Origin: Symbiodinium natans
Taxonomy: Eukaryota > Sar > Dinophyceae > Suessiales > Symbiodiniaceae
Length of the DNA: 64,000 nt
Assembly (NCBI GenBank): GCA_905221605.1
Contig: CAJNDS010002600.1
Location: forward strand, 62,001-126,000
Reading direction: 5' to 3'
Shown: one piece after another, positions 27,286 to 38,575 of the stretch
Layout: each line of letters opens with the position of its first letter
How positions within the stretch are numbered: position 1 is the stretch's first letter
Translations under genes and position numbers: made by a program
Notes under the pieces: generated by a model
Told to the model about the DNA's origin: nothing
The model's database searches: none
Seen by the model: the letters and a program-made list of their open reading frames with translations, nothing else

Positions 27286-27807
27286 CTTGTTTCTCCGTCT
27301 CTACATGTGTGCGTGTGTATTCCCTCAAGGTGTCTGTATTCCTTTTTACTCTCAAGGTGTACACATGTAAATTCCCTCGAGGTATATCCTATGTCTTTTC
27401 CTTCAAGGTGTATGCATTGCTGTGTCATGTGTGGTTTGTCATTTCTGAAAACCCTCTGTTCTTGGCACACATGCCACCACAAAATCAAAGCAAGAACCAG
27501 TCGAAGTTTGCAGCCCTCCACAGTCGAAATTTCGACCCCCCGCGCCTGTGATCCATAGTCAGAATCACAGGAAATAGTTTCAATCTTGGCCCGCAGATTT
27601 TTAACTATTTCTTGCTATTTTCACTCTGACTATTTGTTGCATTTTTCCCGACAACATTTGAAACTATTTGCTAAAATTATATATATTTCTTGGAAAAAGT
27701 TTGAAACAAATTTTAACTATTAGTTACATTTTTTCGTCAAAACATATTTTAACTAATAGTTAAAATTATCACTAATTTGTGATATTTTAACAAAGTAAGT
27801 TTTCTAT
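27286..27807. other. Spacer: CTCAAGGTGT words, then an AT-rich segment
   Basis: 27326-27410 carries repeated CCCTCAAGGTGTCTG, CTCAAGGTGTACAC, CTCGAGGTATATCC and TTCAAGGTGTATGC. 27555-27805 is AT-rich with recurring AACTATTT and TTAACTATT words. No gene seen. Confidence 0.5.
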
Positions 27808-27817
27808 CTAACCGGAG

Positions 27818-28492
27818 CTATTGGGTGATTTCCTGCAGCGCGCCCATGGGCTGCCGCAGGGCGACCTCCGTCTGCGCCCGGTTGTCGATGGCCTGCAGGG
27901 TCTGGTTGAGAAGGCCCAGTCGCGGTTGGCGTCGTAGCGGTACGTCTCCTGACTGAGCTCCATGATCGGGTCGCCGTCGTTCGGGTTGCCCAGCTGGCGC
28001 GCGGCTGCCTTCACGCGGGCGTGGGCCTGCGCGTCGCTGAGGCCGCTGGACTGGCGGGAGAGGCTGCCGTTGACCACGGTCACGGGCAGGAAGTCCTCGC
28101 GCATGTAGGCGCGCCCGGCATTGCGGCCGCGCTGGCGGGTGCCCGTGATGCGGACGGGGACGTGGGCCAGCCACTCCGTGTACTTGTCGCGGAAGAAGGA
28201 TTTCCCGAGCTTGGTGAGGTGGTAGCTGCCGTCGGGCTGCAGGGAGCGCACGGGCTTCTTGAGGCCGGAGCGCAGGAGGATGTAGTCGGTGGGGCCCTCG
28301 CGGAGCTGCTCCTCGTCGAATTGTCTGGAGGCGGGGCGGCCTCCCACGAGGCCGTAGTAGAACTGGCCCGCTTTCCCGCAGGCGGTTGTTGGCGAGCGGG
28401 AGCCGCTGCGCGCCTTGGGCGTTCGTCCTCGCTCTGACGCCGCCTTGGGCCGCTCGGCGGATGGCTTCTCGTTGCTGTGCCCAACTAGACAT
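27818..28492 (-). pseudogene. GC-rich unknown gene with two apparent frameshifts
   Basis: The start MSSWAQQREAIRRAAQGGVR at 28492 is 92 bases after the previous ORF on the same strand. Near 28375 sense moves to another frame (AGQFYYGLVGGRPASRQFDE, then SYHLTKLGKSFFRDKYTEWL and AYMREDFLPVTVVNGSLSRQ). Near 27920 it moves back (LLNQTLQAIDNRAQTEVALR, ending GALQEITQ). A +1 and a -1 indel would restore about 225 residues. The region is strongly GC-rich compared with the AT-rich spacer beside it, and it has no intron. I do not recognise the protein. Together with its neighbour it could be a transferred fragment (viral or bacterial) or a damaged host gene. Confidence 0.5.
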
Positions 28493-28583
28493 GATTTTCT
28501 ATACGGGGAGTCGGCGGTCTCGCCGGATGAACGCGCCTGGGACCAAGGTCGGAAGACCGACCTTGCTAGTTTGGGCTCCAAGC

Positions 28584-29161
28584 CTAGACCACCAGCTGCT
28601 TGACCTTGCCCTCGTCCTCGATGTCCTCCAGCTTGCTCCGGAGAGGTCGGCCGGTGAGCCGGTCAAGGCCGGCGCCGCGCGCCAGGTGGCGGTTGCAGCG
28701 GTAGCGGGCCGTCGTGCACCGGACGGCGAGGCGCAGAAGCGCCTGCTCCAGGGCGTGGCGACGCGCCTGGGCGGGAGACATCCTCTCCACAGTGATCTGC
28801 AGGGCCCGGAGCTCGTGCTGCGGCAAGCGGCAGCCCTCGGCGAGCTTCTCAAAGCAGAGCTCCAGGAAGTTCTGGTGGAGCATGTGCTGGAACACCACCG
28901 TGCGCGCAAACAGGGGACCGTAGCGGAGCAGCCGGCAGGACCCCAACAGCGCGAGCGCGTCCCGCGCCAGCGGCATGAATTCGTGGTTGTACGCGAGCGC
29001 CTCGAACATGCGCTCGGCCATGCGGCGGCGGTCGTCGCGCTCGGCGACCGGCACAAGTCCACGACCATCCCCAGCACCCCGTCGGGCAGCGCCTCGAACC
29101 CCCCCGAGGCGCGCAGGCGCTTCGACGGCGCGAGCTCCTCGAAGAACGCGTTGCGCTTCAT
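28584..29161 (-). pseudogene. GC-rich unknown gene, F-box-like start, one frameshift
   Basis: The first frame starts at the ATG at 29161: MKRNAFFEELAPSKRLRASG, then FEALPDGVLGMVVDL, which resembles the LPDxxLxxI pattern of an F-box-like segment. Near 29050 a missing base moves sense to the next frame: PVAERDDRRRMAERMFEALA, NHEFMPLARDALALLGSCRL, FQHMLHQNFLELCFEKLAEG, ending EGKVKQLVV. Restored length is about 192 residues, mostly helical. The ATG sits just after a CCTAAA-type tract. It pairs with the following GC-rich ORF on the same strand. Function unknown. Confidence 0.5.
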
Positions 29162-30639
29162 CCTAAAGGCCCTAAACCCTAAAAATCCCGAGAATGGCTG
29201 GTCTGCTTTCAGAAAGCTGCGCTGCCGGACGCTGGGTCTCTTTTTCAACGGCGGCCGGCAAGATGCTGGGCGAATGAACGAGGCCTGCCGCCGGGAAATG
29301 CTGCAAAAAAGGGCAGCATTCTGTTCCCCAAGAGATCCCGGATCCCAGGAAAATGGCTCCCCGTAAAAACGGGCAGCATTTCCCCAGGGCGGGGACCCAG
29401 GTGTGTGGGGGTTTTGGGGTGTTCGGAGCCGCTCCCAGGCTCCCCAGCCTGCGCGAGCTTCACAGGAGGCGATGGGTTACGCATGGCCCCATCTGAACCC
29501 TAAGCGTCGGGTACCTCCTCCACTCGCTGGACCGCCGGGCCGCGACCCAGAGCCTCCCCCCGCAAGCGAGGTTCCTCGGCCCTGGGCTGCAGCTCAGCGT
29601 GCCCACTAGGATAGACGACGGCGACACGACGGCTTGTGCAGTTGGCTCAAGCCCCTGCGGGCTCCGTGTACAGTTGGGCTCAAGTCGCCCCACCGCTTAA
29701 ATGTTCTGCCTAAATGTTCTGCCTTTGTGTTCTGCCTAAATGTTCTGCCTCTGCGTTCTGCCCAAATGTTCCTAAACCCTAAAATCGAATAAAAAACTCC
29801 TTCGCGTGCATTTGGCTATGTTTTACAAGAGGACCATGGGTCCTTAAAGTGACCAGAGGCATGCTTGATTTGGTTGCTGGGGAAGTACACGTTATGTTTT
29901 TGCCACCCGCGCCGCGCCTCGAGGAGCAGTGCAGGGTAGGAGGGCGTGGGCGGGTCGGCTTTCGTGCTGGGACTGTGGGAGCGCGGGTCCTCGCCTTGGT
30001 CGGACGCTTTCAGCGCACGGTTTGAGTAGGGTTTCCGGTCGTTTTGCCTTTCTGGAAGCCCAAAGGCCGGCCCTAACCCTTTTTTTCAGGTCGGACCGTC
30101 TTCGCTGGCGTGCCGTGCCGAGCCTGACGGGGTTTCTTTGGTTTTGGAAGGGTTGGGTTTGTGAGTCTCTGCGATCGAGTGTCTGTCTGCAAGAGTGCCC
30201 TGCGCTGTCCCTTGCCCCGCCCTCCCTGTAACCTACAGTGTTGTGCGCCTCCCTCCTCTCCCGGAAACCCCGGGCCCCTTCTCGCGGCCAGGTGCTCATC
30301 TTCAGCTTCTTCCTCGCAGCCACCTTCGATCAGAGGCAGGGTTTAGGGCTGGTTTAGGGTTTAGGGGTGTCTTTCTGTGCGGCTGCGTGCTTCAAGAGTT
30401 CCCCCGCCCTCCCTTGCTTGTTTTGCCAGGCCTTCGTCTTCGCCGAAAAGCCGAGGGCAGAGGCCCAGAGCGAGAGCGCGGGAGCAGAGGGAGCAGTGGT
30501 TCAGCAGTGCTGGATGGTTTCTTGGCTCGGTCCAGGAGTGAGTGCTCTGAGCTCCCCCCACAAAGCTAGGCTCAAAGGCCTTTCATCGACATTCTTCGCC
30601 GGTCTTCGTGCCAGGGACTCTGAGTGGACAGACGCCTTC
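29162..30639. other. Intergenic stretch, no convincing gene
   Basis: Short ORFs on both strands overlap without recognisable domains. TTGGCTCAAG occurs at 29641-29650 and TTGGGCTCAAG at 29664-29674, similar to the last bases of the dinoflagellate spliced leader. A short tandem of TGTTCTGCCTAAA units lies at 29700-29770. Confidence 0.4.
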
Positions 30640-30800
30640 ACTCCCCCTTTTGGTGCCTTCACTCCCCTTTTTGGTGCCTTAACTCTTGCTTGCGTGCCTT
30701 CACTCCCCTTTTTGGTGCCTTCACTCCCCTTTTGGTGCCTTCACTCCCCTTTTTGGTGCCTTCACTCCGCCTTTTGGTGCCTTCACCCCTTTTTTTTTGG
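30640..30800. repeat. 22-bp minisatellite
   Basis: About seven copies of a unit close to CCTTCACTCCCCTTTTTGGTG. Confidence 0.85.
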
Positions 30801-32195
30801 TGGCAACAAGTCGATGAGGCAGGTCGTGCAGGTTGTGCAGTTGGCGGCTGGCTTGGCTCACGGGTGGCCTTTTGGACGAGGCGGGCTTTCCTTTCTCATT
30901 TTGTGAACATGAGCATGCCAGCATGCTGTTGGCATGTTCGGCCTGTCGTATGAATCCCATTATCCCCACTGGTTCCGCTTTTCCCGAATCACATCAGGCT
31001 TATCACTCCATACCATCGCGTGACTGTCCATCCAAGTCCCACAGGCCTAACCAACCTCAAAGACATCCTCGCTTCGAGGAGAGGTAGTCAGGAAGGCCAT
31101 TAACATCCCGGAAAAGTTCCAAAGGCTTGGAGTTATTGTGGGGGGGGGGGGGGGGCGTTTTGGGTTCCAGGGGACACTATACAAGACTAAGGCCCTCAGG
31201 CAGAGAAATAGAGCACGATATGTTTTACATGCAGCCCCACCACTGCTTCAGTTGCCGGAGCCCTGTATCCCAAATCCTGGACCCTCAACCCTCAAAAACC
31301 ACAAGTAAATATCAAAAAACAACACTATCGAAACAATGCTCGCCATTCACCCCAAACGCCTAACCCCCAAGGCCCCAAGCTCGAAACGCAAACCCCTTAG
31401 CATGGAAGACTCGTGTGGGTTGACCGTTGTAGCGAAGCATGTGTTCGGAAGCTCCGGGGGGCATACCTTGCAAAAGCCAGAATACTTGTCAGAGCAGCTG
31501 TCATGTAAGGCATCTTCAAGGTTTCTTCTTAAACTCTAAACCCTACACCTTGTACCCAAAGCCCTACACCCTACACCCTACACCCTAAACCCTTAACGCC
31601 TTACTAAAGCTACTTAACGTCGTCTCTGAAGCAGGTGATCTGCAGGCCACCAACCAAAGCGGCCCATGCCCAGGCACGGCAAGAAAGGGTGTTGGGGGTT
31701 TTGGGTATAGGGGTTTAGGGGATGTTAGTGGTTTTAGGGTCTAAAAAGGAATTAGGGTGTTGAGCCTTAGGGCTTGTGTGTGTAGGGGTGCTAAGAGCTC
31801 TGAGGTTTTTGAACCTTAGGGGTGCTAGGTTTGGACAGTATGGGAGTATCGCTCTTGTAAGTTTGGTGCGGGCACCCATACCTTAGCACATGTAACAGGG
31901 GCCATGTGATCAGTGCATATGGCACAGACGACAACAACGAAAGGACTGGATAACCCTATATGTCTATTTGTTTCTTTGGGCTGCCGTCGCCGGGTGGTGC
32001 GTATTATCTGGAGTGTTTGGCTTGAGGCCAAATTGTAGGCCTGAAGCCAGGGACTGCACTTGAAGCCTAAGCCCCATGAAGAGAAGGACGTCGCCCTCAC
32101 CTTGACAGCTGCATTTTTGTTTGCCACTTGCACCAACAACCGGCAAAGGGGTGCGAAGAAGCCGTCTTTGTGGTTGCCAAGCGTTCTCCAGGCGC
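30801..32195. other. Intergenic stretch, no gene seen
   Basis: Contains a run of 16 G at about 31140-31155, decayed CCCTAAA/CCCTACA units at 31535-31595 and scattered GGGTTTAGGG words at 31695-31760. No ORF with a recognisable domain. Confidence 0.45.
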
Positions 32196-32200
32196 GAAGA

Positions 32201-32258
32201 TTTAGGGTTTAGGGTTTAGGGTTTCGGGTTTAGGGTTTAGGGTTTAGGGTTTAGGGTG
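32201..32258. repeat. TTTAGGG tract, left half of head-to-head pair
   Basis: Eight TTTAGGG units, G-rich on the plus strand. Confidence 0.92.
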
Positions 32259-32362
32259 GTGGGGGCAAGGCGCCTCAAGATGGGTGACGCAGGCGGAACG
32301 ATGGAACGATGAGCTGCGGCCTCTTTTTTGACCGTTGGCACAATGCAGGCTCCGACCGGAGA

Positions 32363-32462
32363 CCCTAAACCCTAAACCCGAAGCCCTAAGCCCTAAACCC
32401 TAAACCCTAAACCCTAAACCCTACACCCTAAACCCTAAACCCTAAACCCTAAACCCTAAACT
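32363..32462. repeat. CCCTAAA tract, right half of head-to-head pair
   Basis: About 14 CCCTAAA units, C-rich on the plus strand, 105 bp after the oppositely oriented tract. Confidence 0.92.
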
Positions 32463-33430
32463 AAGCAAGGGCCAACTTCCTGAAACCCCCCCTGTCGAAA
32501 AGTGCACAGGTCAACAGACATGGCCACCAAACCACCGGAACTGACACCGGTATTGAGCTCGCAGGGAACAGGCACCACAAAACAATCCCATTCAGCGAGG
32601 TCGCTGTCTTTGTTGATTTGTACCGTGAGCCACAGCCACTAGTTCTTCACTCTATGTCTGTCCTTTTCGCTCCTCAGGTCCTTCAACACCCTAGACCCAT
32701 CACAGTGGCGTAGCCTGCGCAGGCCCTCGTGGTTGCAAGCGCCCAGTGAGCGAGCTCAGATTGTCTGAGAAACATTTGCGTGGGGCAATTTGGGATCTTG
32801 CGGTGTAGACTTTTGGGCAAACTGCCGGGAGCAGAGAGTAGCAAACGTCTGGGTAGCACACGTCTGGTTTTGGAAGTGTGCGCCTGTAGTCAAGGCGGTT
32901 CTAGTTGTCCTGGCACCCGCTAGTGTCTGCCTGAAAGACATCATGATGTTGTCATGATGACCCAGGCCTTGAAAGTTGGGATTTGCTCCGGAATGGCCGG
33001 CTAGTGCCCTTAAATCCTAAAACCTTAAGCCTCAAGCCCTTCACAGAGCTGCCGCTCCATTATGTTTATTACTACTGTTATTCTTATTAGAACTATGATT
33101 ATTATAATTATTCTTGCTATTCTTCTTTTTATGATTATTACGATTGTGATTATTCATATTCCTCTCAGCCCAGCATCCCTGAGGCCCAGGCTCAGCCGAT
33201 CCCCACGTCGGACGTTGAAGGCGCCATGGGGTCGGTTCTCTAAACTGCGGTTTTTGCGTTTTGTTATCTGAGTACGGAGCCTTGGAGTTTGGGGTTATAA
33301 CCCGTGCACCCAGAACCCCAAGCCCTGAACCCTCAACCCCAAAGGCAAGTGCCTACTTAAAGCCGAGGCCCAGGCAGCATTGTCAGAGCGATTGCCCACC
33401 GACTCCCCCTCCAATCCACGAAAAAAATGG
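32463..33430. other. Intergenic stretch, no gene seen
   Basis: Includes an AT-rich (ATT)n-like segment at 33060-33160. No supported ORF. Confidence 0.45.
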
Positions 33431-33434
33431 ATGC

Positions 33435-33500
33435 AGGGTTTAGGGTTTAGGGGTAGGGTTTAGGGTTTAGGGTTTAGGATTTAGGGTTTAGGGTTCAGGA
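33435..33500. repeat. TTTAGGG tract left of the 84-bp array
   Basis: About nine TTTAGGG-type units 90 bp before the minisatellite. Confidence 0.9.
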
Positions 33501-33589
33501 TTTTTTGTATTTGCTAGCATGTGTCACGCGGTGGCCTGATGCAAGGGCACAGGAATAGCTTTGCAATGAACCAACAATTCCGACGCGAT

Positions 33590-35440
33590 CGTTTTCCGAG
33601 TCTTTTGTTGGGTCACGTTGACCCAAAGGCCCACGGGTACTTTGGCAACGGATTTGTCAAGAGTTCTTGTGATGACTGTTTTCCTGTCTTGTTTGGTCAC
33701 GTTGACCCAAAGGCCCACGGGTACTTTGGCGACGGATTTGTCAAGAGTTCTTGTGATAGCTGTTTTCCTGTCTTGTTTGGTCACGTTGACCCAAAGGCCC
33801 ACGCGTACTTTGGCAACGGATTTGTCAAGAGTTCTTGTGATAGCTGTTTTCCTGTCTTGTTTGGTCACGTTGACCCAAAGGCCCACGGGTACTTTGGCAA
33901 CGGATTTGTCAAGAGTTCTTGTGATAGCTGTTTTCCTGTCTTGTTTGGTCACGTTGACCCAAAGGCCCACTACTTTGGCAACGGATTTGTCAAGAGTTCT
34001 TGTGATGACTGTTCTCCTGTCTTGTTTGGTCACGTTGACCCAAAGGCCCACCACTTTGGCAACGGATTTGTCAAGAATTCTTGTGATGACTGTTTTTTCT
34101 GTCTTGTTTGGTCACGTTGACCCAAAGGCCCACGGGTACACGGATTTGTCAAGAGTTCTTGTGATATCTGTTTTCCTGTCTTGTTTGGTCACGTTGACCC
34201 AAAGGCCCACGGGTACTTTGGCAACGGATTTGTCAAGAGTTCTTGTGATGCTGTTTTCCTGTCTTGTTTGGTCACGTTGACCCAAAGGCCCACTACTTTG
34301 GCAACGGATTTTCAAGAGTTCTTGTGTTGACTGTTTTCCTGTCTTGTTTGGTCACGTTGACCCAAAGGCCCACGCGTACTTTGGCAACGAATTTGTCAAG
34401 AATTCTTGTGATGACTGTTTTTCTGTCTTGTTTGGTCACGTTGACCCAAAGGCCCACGGTACACGGATTTGTCAAGAGTTCTTGTGATATCTGTTTTCCT
34501 GTCTTGTTTGGTCACGTTGACCCAAAGGCCCACGGGTACTTTGGCAACGGATTTGTCAAGAGTTCTTGTGATGACTGTTTTCCTGTGTTGTTTGGTCGCG
34601 CTGACCCAAAGGCCCACACGTTGACCCACAGGCCCACGGGTACTTTGGCAACGGATTTGTCAAGAGTTCTTGTGATGACTGTTTTCCTGTCTTGTTTGGT
34701 CACGTTGACCCAAAGGCCCACGGGTACTTTGGCGACGGATTTGTCAAGAGTTCTTGTGATAGCTGTTTTCCTGTATTGTTTGGTCACGTTGACCCAAAGG
34801 CCCACGCGTACTTTGGCAACGGATTTGTCAAGAGTTCTTGTGATAGCTGTTTTCCTGTCTTGTTTGGTCACGTTGACCCAAAGGCCCACGGGTACTTTGG
34901 CAACGGATTTGTCAAGAGTTCTTGTGATAGCTGTTTTCCTGTCTTGTTTGGTCACGTTGACCCAAAGGCCCACTACTTTGGCAACGGATTTGTCAAGAGT
35001 TCTTGTGATGACTGTTCTCCTGTCTTGTTTGGTCACGTTGACCCAAAGGCCCACCACTTTGGCAACGGATTTGTCAAGAATTCTTGTGATGACTGTTTTT
35101 TCTGTCTTGTTTGGTCACGTTGACCCAAAGGCCCACGGGTACACGGATTTGTCAAGAGTTCTTGTGATATCTGTTTTCCTGTCTTGTTTGGTCACGTTGA
35201 CCCAAAGGCCCACGGGTACTTTGGCAACGGATTTGTCAAGAGTTCTTGTGATGACTGTTTTCCTGTGTTGTTTGATCGCGCTGACCCAAAGGCCCACGCG
35301 TTGACCCACAGGCCCACGGGTACTTTGGCAACAAATTTGTCAAGAGTTCTTGTGATAGCTGTTTTCCTGTATTGTTTGGTCTCGTTGACCCAAAGGCCCA
35401 CGGGTTCTCTGGCAACGTTTTTGTCCGCTGTTCTTCTGCC
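33590..35440. repeat. 84-bp minisatellite, about 22 copies, with higher-order structure
   Basis: The unit starts GGTCACGTTGACCCAAAGGC and contains ACTTTGGCAACGGATTTGTC and AAGAGTTCTTGTGAT. Variants (GCGACGG, CACTAC, CACCAC, a shortened GGGTACACGG unit) recur in the same order 1003 bp apart (33730 and 34733, 33971 and 34974), so a block of about seven units was duplicated. 84 bp is 28 codons, so plus and minus frames stay open over long stretches, but frames break several times. I do not call a gene. Related flanks (GTCACGC...TGATGCAAGGGC...TAGCTTTG) lie at 33525-33570 and 35457-35510. Confidence 0.93.
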
Positions 35441-35523
35441 ACTTGCCAACATTCGTCACGCTGTCGTTTGATGCAAGGGCGTGATTCGAGGGCACGGGGG
35501 TAGCTTTGCGATGAATCATTGTT

Positions 35524-35640
35524 CCCTAAACCCTAAACCATGATAAAGCCATGCCGGACACCTACACTCCCTAAGCCCTAAACCCTAAACCCTAAGCCCC
35601 AAGCCCTAAGCCCTAAGCCCTAAACTCCACAACCCTTTGA
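35524..35640. repeat. CCCTAAA tract right of the 84-bp array
   Basis: CCCTAAA and CCCTAAG units in the orientation opposite to the tract at 33435, so the minisatellite is enclosed by telomere-like repeats facing each other. Confidence 0.88.
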
Positions 35641-36300
35641 ACATCGTGCTGAGCAGGTTGGGGCAGGCCGAGGCAGCCTGGCCGCCAGTGCAGGCCATGA
35701 GCTGCTGCTTAGGGTTTCGACTCACGCAGGGGTTGAGGAACGAGGGGGGCGAACCCGAATCCCTAAACCCTGAACCCCCAACCTGTACCTGCCCCAACCC
35801 CAGAATCGAAGCCGAAAAAAATGGGACCCTCCAGGTGTCTAAGATTTCAGCGTTACAAACGCCTGGCGAAAACCCTGAACCCCGCAACCCAAACCCTAAA
35901 CTCCACACCGCAAACCCCCAGAACCTAACCCTTGACTGGGAAGTCGACATCCTCGAGGTTCCTGAATTTTTCATTTAAGGCAAAGTTTTTTGGGGGTCTT
36001 GGGTCCAGGGTTCAGAGATTTGTCCGATGCCAATTCAGAAGAGGGGGGGGGGCGGGGCGCGATTTGAGTTTTCTCCCATTCTTCTTGGTTAGTTGCAACG
36101 GCTGCTGGCAGCAAGGCGCGCTCATGCTCAACCACAAGATGTCAGCGCTGCCCAAACCACCGCCCCGACGATATCGCACAAGCGTCAGAGACAAGCTTAC
36201 AGTGATTTTTGGCTTCAACCTTAAAATCCGGTAAGGAGATTTACATCCCTGAAGCCTCCCGAAACCCGAAAACCCAACAAGCCCAACCCTGATCGTTTGG
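35625..36300. repeat. Dispersed repeat, copy 1 (order A then B)
   Basis: Part A (35625-36050) includes CCCTTTGAACATCGT, GCCAGTGCAGGCCA and GCGAACCCGAATCCCTAAAC. Part B (36085-36300) includes GGTTAGTTGCAACGGCTGCT, AAGATGTCAGCGCTG and TTTTTGGCTTCAACCTTAAA. Both parts recur at 37345-37900 in the opposite order. No coding potential seen. Confidence 0.75.
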
Positions 36301-36699
36301 AGCACGAAACGCGAGGGAACGCTTGCCATGAGCATGTGAATATGTGACGGTTTTATATGCTGTAGGTGAGACACGAAACGCATGGAAACGCCAAGGTGCA
36401 CCTGCGATAAGGGTGCCGATATGTATGTACGTGTATGTCTGCTGGTGTGTTGGCCAACTCTGAAGTGTGAAGCGCGAATGCTAGGGCATCATCGCTCGTT
36501 GCATCTCGTTGCAATCAGTGTGCAGGGTAGTAAGTCAGAAGCCGAGGGTGTGTAACAGGCCCTGGGCGTCCTATTGCGACATAGGCTGTATGACACAACG
36601 GGGAACGTCGAACGTGTGTAACAAAGGGGGGTACACTGCGACATACGCCTATTCAGACGCACAGCCATGTCGCACTCATAGGTTCGAGTACATGTTGGC

Positions 36700-37022
36700 C
36701 TTGGCCGTGCCAAGGTATCGTTCGCGGTATCGTTCGGGTATCGTTCCGACAACAATACAGATTCTCCCCATCCAAAGACCATTCATTGAGGTTACGTTTC
36801 ACATGGCAGTTCTGTTTTATCACGGGGCCCTGTGGGAAGGCTCCGCGAAACAGGCATTTTGTCAGCGTTTCAAGCTAGCCTCACGTGGCTATCACCGAGA
36901 GGTAGCTTCAAGCAAGCGTTCACGAGTGGATTCATGGCAGCGGTACTGTTTTATCGCTGTGCCCTGCGGGGACTCCACAAAACATGCGCCTTTTCATAGT
37001 TCCATCCTAGTTTCAAGGCGCT
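36700..37022. repeat. Short tandem and 120-bp degenerate repeats
   Basis: 36715-36750 has three GGTATCGTTCG units. 36800-36915 and 36940-37035 are diverged copies sharing ATGGCAG, CTGTTTTATC and AGAGGTAG. Confidence 0.55.
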
Positions 37023-37340
37023 ATCCCCAAGAGGTAGAAAGTTTTTCCTATCATTGTCGCATGTTTTCGGCCTTGTGTGCCCTCGGGATTTCGGTTCTGG
37101 GCTATCTTCTTGACATGTTGGGCTACCTTCTGTGCCCTGGGGTTGGGCGATCTACAAGGTGATTGGGCTATGAAACCACGCGCCCCCAAGACGTAGAAAG
37201 TTTTTCCTATCATTGTCGCATGTTTTCGGCCTTGTGTGCCCTCGGGATTTCGGTTCTGGGCTATCTTCTTGACATGTTGGGCTACCTTCTGTGCCCTGGG
37301 GTTGGGCTATCTACAAGGTGATTGGGCTATGAAACCACGC
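37023..37340. repeat. 159-bp tandem duplication
   Basis: Two nearly identical copies offset by 159 bp (GTAGAAAGTTTTTCCTATCA at 37034 and 37193). The only difference noted is GGGCGATC against GGGCTATC. Confidence 0.9.
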
Positions 37341-37344
37341 GCGC

Positions 37345-37900
37345 TCGTGGTTAGTTGCAACGGCTGCTAGCAGGAAAGCGCGCACATGCTTCAACTCAGC
37401 AAGATGTCAGCGCTGTCCAAACCACCGCCCCACAAGGGCATGTGCGATGATATCGCACAAGCGTCAGAAAAGTCAAGCTTACAGTACTTAATCGATGGAT
37501 TTGGATTTGGTTGTTTTTTTGGCTTCAACCTTAAACCCCAGTGCGGAGATCTACATCCCTGAGCCTCCCGAAACCCGAAAACAAAACAAGCCCAACCCTT
37601 ATACAGCCTTACCGTACACCTACACCCCCTAGGCCCGAAACTCCAGAACCCTTTGAACATCGTCTTGAGCAGGCTGCGGCAGCTGGGCGCCAGTGCAGGC
37701 CACATCGACTGATGCAGGGTTGAGAACGGGCGAACCCGAATCCCTAAACCCTGACCCCCCAACCTGTGCTTGCCCCAAACTCAGATCGAAGCCTAAACCC
37801 CCTCGAGGTTCCTGATGCTTGTGCATTCTTCGGCAAAGTTTGGAGGTTTAGGGTCTTGGGTCTAGGGTTCAGAGACTTGCCCGATGCTAATTCAGAGGGG
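37345..37900. repeat. Dispersed repeat, copy 2 (order B then A)
   Basis: B-like sequence at 37345-37605 and A-like sequence at 37635-37900, diverged from copy 1 by many substitutions and small indels, including an extra segment around 37490-37520. Confidence 0.75.
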
Positions 37901-38575
37901 TCTGGGGTTAGGGTTGAGGGTTGAGGGTTTGAATGCCAGGCTCCGCGCTGTCGGGTGCAGGCCATTCGAGCATTTTCACAGCCGACGCCTCAAGTCGCGC
38001 TTGGCGTCGGTTCTCTTCAAACAAACCCTACGCAAACTTTCCTAAACCCCATTAAGCCCCAAAACCGAAGCCCCAGATGGGAAAGTCAGCCTCAGTCACT
38101 TCGAACATCTATGTAGGTCCGTTGGTTGACTTGTGTGTGGCAGCACTGCGCTTGGGACTTGGGACCCGTGCTTCGCAGCCCAGCTTCCCGCACGGTACAG
38201 CACAAGGCCTGATTGTCCTTGGAGCTATGGAGTTACGGAGTCATGGAGTGAACGATCATGGCAGGCCTGTATGTTGTAAGAGGTCGTACCCATAGCCTGT
38301 TGCGACTCTTGAGACAGGAGACGTGTAGAACATTCACCCAGTGGCCGAGGAGACTTTGGCTCAGCATTTTTGCCGAGTGCGAGGTTCGCTTGGGTCTCAG
38401 GCGCTGTTCAACAGCCCTTCAAGCTGAACTGTAAGCTGAGCTAGCTGCCTGGCCTTCTTCCTTGCCAAGATCCGGATCTCACCTTCCCGCAGCTTGACCC
38501 AACACGGCTCAAGCTGCTGCATCCCAAGCAAAGACAGCCAAATCAGCTTCTTCCGTTCGCCTCTGTGTTGACGCC
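37901..38575. other. Upstream flank of the LVIVD gene
   Basis: No gene seen. The last part (38340-38575) may be the promoter and 5' UTR of the plus-strand gene that follows; I see no TATA-like or spliced-leader acceptor that I would single out. Confidence 0.35.

Noticed and set aside
26498-27364. Long Tyr/Ile/Cys-rich ORFs on both strands
   Set aside because: They are translations of the CATATATA microsatellite in every frame.
29929-30906. Plus-strand ORFs of 100-180 codons around 30 kb
   Set aside because: Overlapping frames of similar length on both strands, a minisatellite inside, and no domain.
33521-35304. ORFs of 176-346 codons in the 84-bp array
   Set aside because: Unit length divisible by three keeps several frames open on both strands; frames change between units and there is no non-repeat coding sequence.
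33590-35440. CRISPR array
   Set aside because: Units are contiguous 84-bp tandem repeats without unique spacers, and the genome is eukaryotic.
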